Position numbers and translations under genes: made by a program | Part shown: positions 33,667 to 42,200 of the stretch, piece by piece | Numbering within the stretch: the stretch's first letter is position 1 | How the letters are laid out: each line of letters starts with the position of its first letter | NCBI GenBank assembly: GCA_009731375.1 | Contig: BJOX01000173.1 | Coordinates: 801,804 to 865,803, forward strand | Direction: 5' to 3' | Source: Paulinella micropora | Taxonomy: Eukaryota > Cercozoa > Imbricatea > Euglyphida | Length of the DNA stretch: 64,000 nucleotides | The notes under the pieces: model-generated | Told to the model about the DNA's origin: nothing | The model's input: only the letters and a program-made list of their open reading frames with translations | Databases searched by the model: none

Positions 33667-33722
33667 GATTTTGTATTAATTCTTTTATACGGTGGTTAAT
33701 GGCCCTTACTAATAGCTCATTA

Positions 33723-34106
33723 TCACGGCCCGCCCGTCTTTACTAGCTCGCGGTAGCTGTTGAAAATGCCCTCTAACTCCTCGGCGGGGTCTGTGTCGTC
33801 GCTGTTCAGACGGTCTATCGTCTCTTCAAAAACATCAACCCTTTTTTTGTTTTTGTTCATTCGGCGGCACGGCTCGCAATTCTTAAACCGTTTCGTTTTA
33901 TCGGTCAAAAACTCGCAACCACACTTAAAGCAAGTTTTAAAAACCAACTTCTCGGCCGTCGCTAAGTCCCCCGCGGGGTCGTCTATGGTCAGCTCTAAAT
34001 CGTCGTCGGCCGTTGGTGGTGGCCTCGGTGGTGGTGTTCGCGGTCGGCTCCTTGGTGGTCTCGGGGCTGGTGTTGCTGGTAGCGGTGGGGCCGTTAATAT
34101 GGACAT
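33723..34106 (-). pseudogene. CxxC zinc-binding protein, left copy, C-terminally frameshifted
   Basis: 127 codons against 155 in the right copy. The Pro/Arg-rich N-terminus (TPAPRPPRSRPRTPPP) and the Zn motif CFKCGCEFLTDKTKR, NCEPCR are intact. One extra G in the GGGCGGGCC stretch changes the end to LVKTGGP and a stop, whereas the right copy continues with VLLVRAINHRIKELIQNLI. This gene is the most diverged between the arms (several substitutions and a short indel before the Zn motif). Confidence 0.65.
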
Positions 34107-34155
34107 CTTTTTTTATATTATCATTAAGACAATCTTTAAAACGGTAAAATATTTT

Positions 34156-34311
34156 TTATAATCCATATTCGGCCCGCAGTATGTATTTTAACAATAAATA
34201 TTCTAACTCATACCGCCTTTTAAATTCTGCGGGTTGGGCCGTCTGCTGTATTGAATAAAGAATTTTCAAGCGGTTTAAGATATTTATAAATATTTCGTCG
34301 TGATTGGTCAT
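34156..34311 (-). CDS. 51-aa overlapping small gene, left copy
   Basis: ATG ACC AAT opens inside the 3' end of the 206-aa gene in another frame and runs past its stop to TAA at 34156-34158. Product begins MTNHDEIFINILNRLKILYS and contains RRYELEYLLLKYILRAEYGL at its end. Compared with the right copy, the non-overlapping part has four changed codons in a row: three synonymous (Glu, Leu, Leu) and one conservative (Tyr for Phe). It is an amphipathic helical microprotein; role unknown. Confidence 0.6.
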   Translation of the reverse strand: MTNHDEIFINILNRLKILYSIQQTAQPAEFKRRYELEYLLLKYILRAEYGL

Positions 34312-34840
34312 ATTTCTTTATATTTTCTATTCTCTCGTGGTAATCTATTTTTAAGCAAAGATACCGCCCGCGGGTGTGATTTTCTACAAGGTGCTTTAAT
34401 AACTGCTCTAATTTCTGTTTATAAATATTTATCTGTTTTTGCTCGTGTTCAATGTTCTTTATTATTATTGAAACTTGATTAATTAATATAAAATCGGCTT
34501 TTCGTATTATGCGGGCTTCTTCTTCTTTTGATAACTGCGGGGCGGTCTGTTTCGCCTCTTCTAGCTTTCGTCGCTCTCTGTTAGCCTTGTTTAGTGCGGA
34601 TAGCCTCGCGCGGTGCTTCTGATAATATGTGGCGCGATATTCGGCCCTTTTTTCGGCCGATACACTGCGGGCCCGTGTTAAGCAGGCCTTACACAGTAAA
34701 AACGGGGCCCCCGTATTATCTAAAATGACTTCTTTTTTTTTACAGGTTTTTAAAGCACATTTAAAAGTATCAATTATTAATGGCGGGGCCGTGTTGTGTT
34801 GTTGCTGTGCGGGCGGTTGCTGTGCGGGCGGTGTGGCCAT
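34220..34840 (-). CDS. 206-aa Zn-finger/basic-helical protein, left copy
   Basis: ATG is the innermost start of the arm, 42 nt from the central spacer. Pro/Gln-rich N-terminus, then FKCALKTCKKKEVILD and LLCKACLTRAR, a C-x4-C...C-x2-C metal site, followed by an Arg/Lys-rich YRATYYQKHRARLSALNKAN helix and a coiled coil. This Cys4-plus-basic-helix layout occurs in many small proteins of large DNA viruses and suggests nucleic acid binding. The protein is identical in both arms. Transcription is away from the palindrome centre, with TATATAA about 25-35 nt before ATG. Confidence 0.8.
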   Translation of the reverse strand: MATPPAQQPPAQQQHNTAPPLIIDTFKCALKTCKKKEVILDNTGAPFLLCKACLTRARSVSAEKRAEYRATYYQKHRARLSALNKANRERRKLEEAKQTAPQLSKEEEARIIRKADFILINQVSIIIKNIEHEQKQINIYKQKLEQLLKHLVENHTRGRYLCLKIDYHERIENIKKYDQSRRNIYKYLKPLENSLFNTADGPTRRI

Positions 34841-35010
34841 AATTGGTATTTAAATCTTATTTTTGGTTTTATATAATCTTAGAAAGATATTTATTTATGT
34901 TTTTTATGGGTTGTTTTGCTTTCCTGTCTTGTTTTATTTTCCTTTTTTTTGTTTTGTTTTTTTTATGTCTAAGATTATATAAAACCAAAAATAAGATTTA
35001 AATACCAATT
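34841..35010. promoter_or_regulatory. Palindrome centre: divergent promoters around an 86-nt asymmetric spacer
   Basis: Inverted arms end at 34882 and 34969. Each arm carries AAGATTATATAAAACC and AAATAAGATTTAAATACCAA upstream of a 206-aa gene. The unique spacer 34883-34968 is strongly T-rich on the plus strand (TTTTATTTTCC, TTTTTTTTGTTTTG) with almost no self-complementarity, so it would be a single-stranded loop if the arms paired. It could be a hairpin-end loop captured in the dimer, a replication origin, or simply the unique centre. Confidence 0.75.
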
Positions 35011-35631
35011 ATGGCCACACCGCCCGCACAGCAACCGCCCGCACAGCAACAACACAACACGGCCCCGCCATTAATAATTGATACTTTTAAATGTGCTTTA
35101 AAAACCTGTAAAAAAAAAGAAGTCATTTTAGATAATACGGGGGCCCCGTTTTTACTGTGTAAGGCCTGCTTAACACGGGCCCGCAGTGTATCGGCCGAAA
35201 AAAGGGCCGAATATCGCGCCACATATTACCAGAAGCACCGCGCGAGGCTATCCGCACTAAACAAGGCTAACAGAGAGCGACGAAAGCTAGAAGAGGCGAA
35301 ACAGACCGCCCCGCAGTTATCAAAAGAAGAAGAAGCCCGCATAATACGAAAAGCCGATTTTATATTAATTAATCAAGTTTCAATAATAATAAAGAACATT
35401 GAACACGAGCAAAAACAGATAAATATTTATAAACAGAAATTAGAGCAGTTATTAAAGCACCTTGTAGAAAATCACACCCGCGGGCGGTATCTTTGCTTAA
35501 AAATAGATTACCACGAGAGAATAGAAAATATAAAGAAATATGACCAATCACGACGAAATATTTATAAATATCTTAAACCGCTTGAAAATTCTTTATTCAA
35601 TACAGCAGACGGCCCAACCCGCAGAATTTAA
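35011..35631 (+). CDS. 206-aa Zn-finger/basic-helical protein, right copy
   Basis: Protein identical to the left copy at 34220-34840: Pro/Gln-rich start, Cys4 site, basic helix, coiled coil. Together the two copies are transcribed outwards from the centre. The 3' end overlaps the 51-aa gene by 92 nt. Confidence 0.8.
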   Translation: MATPPAQQPPAQQQHNTAPPLIIDTFKCALKTCKKKEVILDNTGAPFLLCKACLTRARSVSAEKRAEYRATYYQKHRARLSALNKANRERRKLEEAKQTAPQLSKEEEARIIRKADFILINQVSIIIKNIEHEQKQINIYKQKLEQLLKHLVENHTRGRYLCLKIDYHERIENIKKYDQSRRNIYKYLKPLENSLFNTADGPTRRI

Positions 35632-35695
35632 AAGGCGGTATGAGTTAGAGTTTTTGTTATTAAAATACATACTGCGGGCCGAATATGGATTATAA
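35540..35695 (+). CDS. 51-aa overlapping small gene, right copy
   Basis: ATG at 35540, TAA at 35693-35695. It overlaps the end of the 206-aa gene in a different frame and continues 64 nt beyond it. C-terminus reads RRYELEFLLLKYILRAEYGL. Conservation of frame, start and stop in both arms despite clustered nucleotide changes supports a real gene too short for usual annotation. Confidence 0.6.
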   Translation: MTNHDEIFINILNRLKILYSIQQTAQPAEFKRRYELEFLLLKYILRAEYGL

Positions 35696-35744
35696 AAAAT
35701 ATTTTACCGTTTTAAAGATTGTCTTAATGATAATATAAAAAAAG

Positions 35745-36212
35745 ATGTCCATATTAACGGCCCCACCGCTACCAGCAACACCAGCCCCGAGACCACCGAG
35801 GAGCCGACCGCGAACACCACCACCAGCCCCACCAACGGCCGACGACGATTTAGAGCTGACCATAGACAGCCCCCTCCGCGAGCGCGACTTAGCGACGGCC
35901 GAGAAGTTGGTTTTTAAAAATTGCTTTAAGTGTGGTTGCGATTTTTTGACCGATAAAACGAAACGGTTTAAGAATTGCGAGCCGTGCCGATATATGAACA
36001 AAAACAAAAAAAGAATAGATGTTTTTAATGAGACCCTTGACCGCTTAAACGGCGACGAAACAGACCCCGCCGAGGAGTTAGAGGACATTTTCAACAGCTA
36101 CCGCGAGCTAGTAAAGACGGCAGGCCGTGATAACGTGCTTTTAGTAAGGGCCATTAACCACCGTATAAAAGAGTTAATACAAAATCTTATATTGTGTGTT
36201 GATAGTCATTAA
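35745..36212 (+). CDS. CxxC zinc-binding protein, 155 aa, right copy (intact)
   Basis: ATG follows ATAATATAAAAAAAG. Residues 1-30 are Pro/Arg/Thr-rich (TPAPRPPRSRPRTPPP). The Zn motif CFKCGCDFLTDKTKR, NCEPCR is followed by an acidic helix (DPAEELEDIFNSYRELV) and an amphipathic C-terminal helix. The Cys layout is like that of the 206-aa protein, so both may derive from one Zn-binding ancestor. The 3' end overlaps the convergent 337-aa gene by 26 nt. Predicted nucleic acid or protein binding; no enzyme motif. Confidence 0.75.
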   Translation: MSILTAPPLPATPAPRPPRSRPRTPPPAPPTADDDLELTIDSPLRERDLATAEKLVFKNCFKCGCDFLTDKTKRFKNCEPCRYMNKNKKRIDVFNETLDRLNGDETDPAEELEDIFNSYRELVKTAGRDNVLLVRAINHRIKELIQNLILCVDSH

Positions 36213-37200
36213 GAACGGTTTTAATAATATCGCAATCTAATTTTTTAATCGGTGGGTGAGCTATGGTAAGCCGTAGGGCCTTTAACTTATTGAATATGTC
36301 TATGAAGTCCGCGAGCGATAGGCCGAACACTTCTAAAAAATAACAGTCTAGGCCCCTTAGGGTTGTTAGGTAGTATATAGAAATATAAAGGGGTTTTCGT
36401 CCCGTCCTTTCGTAAATAAGGTTTTTAGAGAATTTGTTTAATATTTCAAAGTCATATAATATTTTTTTGTCGTCCGCAGTAATGCCCGCCGTGGTTTCCG
36501 TGGTGTTGGCTGTATCGTGGGCCGAGCTGTCCGCCGTCGTGTCCGTATTGTCCGCTGTTGGGCCGTGGTCCGTGTCGTCCGCTTCGTCTTCCGAGCCGTC
36601 CGCGGTTGTTGCCGTTTCATTGTCCTTTTTTTGGACTTTTGCTTTTAATTCCTTTATCGTCGCTTCATTGCTTTTTATTGTTGCTAGTGCCGTAGAATAT
36701 AATTTTTTAATCTTTTCTAAGTTGTCTTTATCGGTGCTTTTTGCTCGGTGTAGCTTCTTTAATTCTTTTTCTTTTGTGGTTAATATGTCCTGTATTCCTT
36801 CTATTTTCTTAATTTGCCCCGTATCGTGTTTAATCTTTAAGCGGTTGTAGCTTTTGCGACTAAAAATATAAAATATGCCTCCTGTTCGTGGTATGTGGTA
36901 TATTACGGGGTTTAGGTCGTCCGCCTTAAATTCGTCGTCTATGTATATGCCCCGCTTTCTGTGCTGGTCTATGACATAATAGGCGGTGTCTCGTTGGTCT
37001 TTAAATTTCTTAGCCTTCATTATTGCCGCTTCTAATACTTCCGCGAGCTCGTGATAGTCCGCCGAGAGTTGCGAGAGCTGCCGCCGTAATTTTTGTATAT
37101 ATTCTTTTAGGTCGTCGTTTTGTTCTTTTGTTAAATGGACTTCAAAATTAGTCATTGATTTGAATTTGTCCCCACATTTCAAACATTCGTATTTTGCCAT
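36187..37200 (-). CDS. C2H-finger/coiled-coil protein, 337 aa, right copy (intact)
   Basis: N-terminus MAKYECLKCGDKFKS with MTNFEVHLTK has Cys6, Cys9 and His22 of a C2H2 finger, but no second His at +3 to +5, so the finger is incomplete or completed by another ligand. A coiled coil spans residues 28-70. The middle segment (NPVIYHIPRTGGIFYIFSRK) is strand-like. Another coiled coil and an Asp/Thr-rich low-complexity linker (TTADGSEDEADDTDHGP) follow. The C-terminal domain (RKPLYISIYYLTTLRGLDCY, LEVFGLSLADFIDIFNKL) is folded but unrecognised. Leader ACGGCAAAA resembles that of the recombinase gene. Possible structural or DNA-bridging role, unproven. Confidence 0.75.
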   Translation of the reverse strand: MAKYECLKCGDKFKSMTNFEVHLTKEQNDDLKEYIQKLRRQLSQLSADYHELAEVLEAAIMKAKKFKDQRDTAYYVIDQHRKRGIYIDDEFKADDLNPVIYHIPRTGGIFYIFSRKSYNRLKIKHDTGQIKKIEGIQDILTTKEKELKKLHRAKSTDKDNLEKIKKLYSTALATIKSNEATIKELKAKVQKKDNETATTADGSEDEADDTDHGPTADNTDTTADSSAHDTANTTETTAGITADDKKILYDFEILNKFSKNLIYERTGRKPLYISIYYLTTLRGLDCYFLEVFGLSLADFIDIFNKLKALRLTIAHPPIKKLDCDIIKTVLNDYQHTI

Positions 37201-37295
37201 TTTTGCCGTTGTTTTTTCTTTATATAAAATATGAGATAATATTTATTTATTATTTTTTCTATATAAACTTTTTTGATTAATAATATATATCAAAA

Positions 37296-37646
37296 ATGTC
37301 TAAAACGATTTCGGCAAGATATCTTAAAAAGGATATTTACGGCAACTTGTGTTTTATTACTAATGAGACAATAGATAAGAAAACCTGCGACGAGCTAACA
37401 AAGATTGAAAAGAAATTAGGCGAAATCGTGCCCGACACATATCTGCCCATTTATACAACAAAAAATAATATTATCAGTGTTCGTTGTGAAAAATCGGATT
37501 TACCCCCATTTAAAAAAAATTGTGTGTATGAGTTAATTGTGGAAATTAAAACACGAGCTAAGCAAGATAAAAGCCGATATGCGGTAACCATACTAAAAAA
37601 AAGATTTATTAAGGATTGTAACGAGGAGGAGGTAATAGACCTATAA
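37296..37646 (+). CDS. Small basic protein, 116 aa, right copy (intact)
   Basis: ATG in ATATATCAAAAATGTC, stop TAA at 37644-37646. Beta-rich pattern in the middle (IYTTKNNIISVRC; NCVYELIVEIKTR; RYAVTILKKRFIKDC), isoelectric point high. It may be a small OB-fold ssDNA-binding protein that works with the primase-helicase, but no motif proves it. The 3' end overlaps the convergent 89-aa gene by 6 nt. Confidence 0.72.
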   Translation: MSKTISARYLKKDIYGNLCFITNETIDKKTCDELTKIEKKLGEIVPDTYLPIYTTKNNIISVRCEKSDLPPFKKNCVYELIVEIKTRAKQDKSRYAVTILKKRFIKDCNEEEVIDL

Positions 37647-37910
37647 TAAATTGTTTATTGTTTCTAAGTCGGCTATTTTTAAACTTTTGTTATTTGCCCT
37701 TAGCTTCGTTCGTATCGTTGTTATAAGGTCCCGTTTTTTTTGTCGGTCGTCTGCCTTCTGCTTCTTTTCCTGTTGCTTGTTCGGCTTCGTGAATGTGAAT
37801 TTATTAAAGGTTATATTGCCGTCTTTATGTATGTATGGATAATATTTAATATAGGTCGTTTTGCCGTCGGCTATAATCTTTTCATTTGGCGGGCGGTCTA
37901 TGTTTGCCAT
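37641..37910 (-). CDS. 89-aa basic protein, right copy
   Basis: Protein identical to the left copy at 31945-32214; ATG directly after a run of A in TTTTCTAAAAAATGG. Related to the AT-hook protein without the hook. Confidence 0.72.
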   Translation of the reverse strand: MANIDRPPNEKIIADGKTTYIKYYPYIHKDGNITFNKFTFTKPNKQQEKKQKADDRQKKRDLITTIRTKLRANNKSLKIADLETINNLL

Positions 37911-37993
37911 TTTTTAGAAAATTAGGTTATATATTTTGATTAATAATTTTATATATAGAAAAAACAAATTAAAAAAAATAATGTAATTGTTTA

Positions 37994-38276
37994 ATATTGC
38001 GCCCTGTGTTTTTCCGTGTCTGCGGGCCGTTATCCCCTGTTTTTAGGGGTCGGCTGTCGGTCGGCTCAATGTGTTTTTTTTGTTTGCCGTCCGTTTGCCG
38101 TTAGCCCCATTTTTTAGGGGTTGGCTGTCGGTCGGCTTAATGTGTTTTTTTTGTTTGCCGTCCGTTTGCCGTTATCCCTCGGTTTTAGGGGTCAGCTGGC
38201 GGTCGGCTCAATGTGTTTTTTTGTTTGCCGTCCGTTGGCCGTTAGCCCCATTTTTTAGGGGTCGGCTGTCGGTCGG
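37994..38276. repeat. 4 x ~71-bp tandem repeat, right arm
   Basis: Inverted counterpart of 31578-31860, with CGGTCGGC iterons. The surrounding frames (77 codons at 38071-38304) are repeat translations, not genes. Confidence 0.8.
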
Positions 38277-38511
38277 CTTAATGCGGTTTTTTTGTCGGCT
38301 GTGAGTTTTGCTGGTTTCGGGCCTTTTCGGTATCAAAAAAAGCAAAGCAAAAGGTTTTTAATATTCAAACCATTTTTTTTTCATATAAAATATCTACCCT
38401 AACATATAAAATGAAGATGGCGACGACATAAAAAAAAACTCGCCCATTTTCACCATATCAAAAAACGGTCCTAAACACTCCTACGGCTTTTTTTTTACCT
38501 ATCGGGTATTA

Positions 38512-39249
38512 CAAAAAAAACACACCCATTTTTTAACCATATCAAAAAACGGCCCTAAACACTCTAAAACCCCAATTTTAACAATAAGCCGACCGCCAGC
38601 TTTTTCTCTATAATAAAAAACGTCGGTCGGCTTAAACCTAAAAACGGCTCTAAATACCGCTAACCCCCCTTTTTAAACAACATCAAAAAAGGCCCGTGTT
38701 TTTTTATATACGGACATAAAATATTTAAACACAATATACAGACATAAATTATTTAAGCAAAAAAAACACACCCATTTTTTAACCATATCAAAAAACGGCC
38801 CTAAACACTCTAAAACCCCAATTTTAACAATAAGCCGACCGCCAGCTTTTTCTCTATAATAAAAAACGTCGGTCGGCTTAAACCTAAAAACGGCTCTAAA
38901 TACCGCTAACCCCCCTTTTTAAACAACATCAAAAAAGGCCCGTGTTTTTTTATATACGGACATAAAATATTTAAACACAATATACAGACATAAATTATTT
39001 AAGCAAAAAAAACACACCCATTTTTTAACCATATCAAAAAACGGCCCTAAACACTCTAAAACCCCAATTTTAACAATAAGCCGACCGCCAGCTTTTTCTC
39101 TATAATAAAAAACGTCGGTCGGCTTAAACCTAAAAACGGCTCTAAATACCGCTAACCCCCCTTTTTAAACAACATCAAAAAAGGCCCGTGTTTTTTTATA
39201 TACGGACATAAAATATTTAAACACACTTTATAAACATAAATTATTTAAG
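38512..39249. repeat. 3 x 246-bp tandem repeat, right arm
   Basis: Inverted counterpart of 30605-31342, ending at the stop codon of the right primase-helicase gene. Units keep the AAGCCGACCG/CGGTCGGCTT dyad. Confidence 0.8.
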
Positions 39250-42200
39250 CTCTTTGTTTTGATAATGCCATTTGTTCAAATTGTTCATATAGCTCATAAA
39301 AAGGTGGTTCGGCTGGCTCCTGTGGGTTTCCTAAAACTGGTATAAAATTATTGTTCTTAACTCTTAAAAATAATGTGTCTATTGGTGTTTCTAATTTATA
39401 TGCGGTCCTGTTCGTGTCCGTCGCTTTAATCTTTATTCCGTATAAATCGCCCGTTAATCCGTTTATGAATTTTAACATATGATTAATAAAAGTCTTGCTT
39501 TCTGGTTTTAAATCCGCTATCGCCTGCGCCTTCCGCCTTTCCTTCTTCAATGTTATTATAAGCTCCTGCGGGTTCGTTAAGTGTTCAGTGTGTATTGTCT
39601 TTAAATTCTTTATCATTTCCGCCCTGTCTATCTCTCGGCGGTCGTGGAATGTCTCAAACCCTAATTTTTTGAATATATCCACAGTTAATTTATGCTTCGC
39701 GTGCTCCGCCTTTATTCCAGTGGTTTTTATTATTAAATCGCCGTGTTTATCCGTTATTGCTTGGTCTTCATCAATAGTAAGTTTATTAAAAATCTTATAA
39801 TAATCCATTTTTTGTATTTGTTCTAATCCTTCATCAAAATCAAAACATTCTTTATAAAAGCCTTTTATGGTTTCAAATAATCGCCGTGTCTTTTTGTCCC
39901 CGTATGTCCTATAAAATCCAGCGGTCGCTGGGTCTTCATTAAAATTATATGTTTTTATGATAAAATGCTTATCTAGCTTTGTTTGTTCTTCTTTGGTTAA
40001 TTGCTCCGTCTTTTGCTTCTTTATTAGTTCTTTTGCCTGTTCATCTGTTATCGTTTCCGCCTTCGCTAGCTCCTCGGCCTTCTTGTCTTTCAATTCATCG
40101 CTAATTATTTTGATATTTTCTTTAATAACTACTTTATTTTCTTTGGCTTGTTCGTCTGGCACATTTTCAACCGTATTGCCGTAAATAATCTGGTTTTTTA
40201 TGAAATTTTCTAAATAATTGTTTTTATCTGCATTTTCCTGTGCTGTTAATTTTGCCACTAGTCGCGGGTAAGGGTGGTTTTCGTCTATTCCTGGTCTCAG
40301 TGTTTCGGGGTCTAGTTGGTTTTTTTCTAAATACCCCTTTAAACCCTTTAAAAGGTCCGTTTGGCCTTTATAAATCCCCGCTAATATGTCTTCGTAGTTG
40401 GTCGGCCTTATCCCGCCGTGCTGTTCAACATTAACAAAAATTTCATTGCTAGTTGGGTATCTTATCCGCCTCAACATTTGGCAGGCGTCCCCGCTACTGT
40501 TGCTCCCGTTCGTAAATAATCCATAAATTTTATTATAATACTGCGCCACATCATAAGATACCGCAGACTGCACGCACGGCGAAACGGTTATAAGTTCGTA
40601 TTTGCTCCATATTTCATTTATATCACCTTCTAGCGCCTCTTTAACCTCTGGCTCGTTCATTGTCTCCTTAGTAATCAAAAGGGCCTTTATATTACGGCCT
40701 TTTATTAGATATTCAAAAACACTTTTTATTTTTTCAATTGCTTTATTAGAAGCTAAATAAACCCGTTCGCCCTTGTCCAAGCTATCGCACACGGCCCTTA
40801 TTATCTGCTCGTCGGTCTGCCCCATCAGTATTTTAAAGGGTGTATGATATTTTCTGCTATCATTTATAAAAATTTTTGCTTCTAAGTTATGGCCCGCCAT
40901 CTTCTCCCAATCTTGTAAATTATCGGCCGTTAAGTTCCCAGACATTAGAATTAATTTTTTTGTATTCCGCAATACCGCGTAAAGGGTTTTTAAATTATGG
41001 TTCGCTTTGGTGTTGTTCTTGAATGTGTCCGCGTTTAAATGTCTCAGCGCCTGGTCGGCCTCGTCTATTATAATAAGCCCTATCGGGTCGTTTTTAATAT
41101 CCCAGCTTAAATAATTAAGGCTATCTAATTGAATTATACTTTTTTTATTTGTTATAAGTTCGTTTCCCTCGCGGTCCAGATAACAAAAGAAACCCAATTT
41201 TTTAAGTGCTCGGGCGTTCTGCTTGCTTAATATTATGCGCTGTGTTAAAATCAATATCTTGCCGTCGGGGTTCTCGGCTATATATTTTTCTATCGCTTTC
41301 AAAAGGGCTACACTTTTACCCGTGCCTAAATTGCTTCTAAGGCCTATTAGCTGTCGGCGGTTCTTCTTCTCGGCCGTCATAGCGTTTAATAAACACCGTA
41401 TATCGGCGCACCATTTCTCCCGCGATTGCTTCACGTTTTCAAACTCATAAACATCTATAATTTTTTGTGTTATATCGTTTCTCAATTTCGTCTGGCTCTT
41501 CGTTAATTTCTCTATTAGTTCTTTTTGCCTTTCCTCCTTCTTAGCTATGAAAAGTGGGTATAATGTGCCCGTCGGCTGTTTTACACACAAATAATAGCAT
41601 TTATCATTTTTTGAAATAATCACCGCGTCGCAATTGTCCGCATCGTGTGTTCTTTTGTGGTCTTTACAATATCCCGCGCTTGACCTCTTAAAATATAAAC
41701 ATTTGCTCCCATCGTCGTTAAAGCTTATATTTTTTAATCCGCTTATATTTTTGAATATGTCGGGCTTAAATTTCTCTAAGGCATTGAAAGCTTTTTTAAA
41801 GGCTGTGTTGATTATATCTAGTCGGTTCGGGTTGCTTATCTGTGCTTCCTCCATTTCTGCCTTAGTTAGATAAAGGCCACCGTTTTTTGCTTGTTCGCTT
41901 CTAATAAAATGATTTGCTAACATCGCTTCCTCAAATTGTTCTATCTGTTTTCTTTGTTCATCTATTCGCACTTCCTCCAAGTGTTCCGCCCGTATCATCA
42001 CGCCCGCCATTTCCTCAGCCTCTTCATTTATCTCATATTCACCCACGGCCGTTATTAAACACTCTTTAAAATTCTCTTTTGTTAATGGTTTATCGGTCCT
42101 TACAAACGGTCGGCCCTCGTTTTCTTTGGTGCTTAAAACGGTTCTAAAAAGCTGTCGTCGGCCATAAGCTTTATACGGGGCCGTATCAAATCCCGCTTTA

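Larger units (their letters stand above)
24367..34882. mobile_element. Left arm of a 21-kb palindromic virus-like element
   Basis: The arm runs from a 50-nt (TA)n tract to the inner end TATATAATCTTAG. Every gene here has an inverted counterpart in the right arm. Paired coordinates add to 69854 from the outer end to about 33 kb and to 69851 near the centre, so the arms differ by only a few indels. Gene order from outside in: tyrosine recombinase, 90-aa, AT-hook 161-aa, primase-helicase, two repeat arrays, 89-aa, 116-aa, C2H-coiled coil, CxxC protein, 51-aa, 206-aa. The base composition, short intergenic spaces and apparent lack of introns contrast sharply with the host DNA. No capsid, packaging ATPase or DNA polymerase is seen. 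Confidence 0.93.

Noticed and set aside
38071-38304. 77-codon ORF with three repeats of SVGLM-type peptide
   Set aside because: Translation of the 71-bp tandem repeat; no promoter-like leader.
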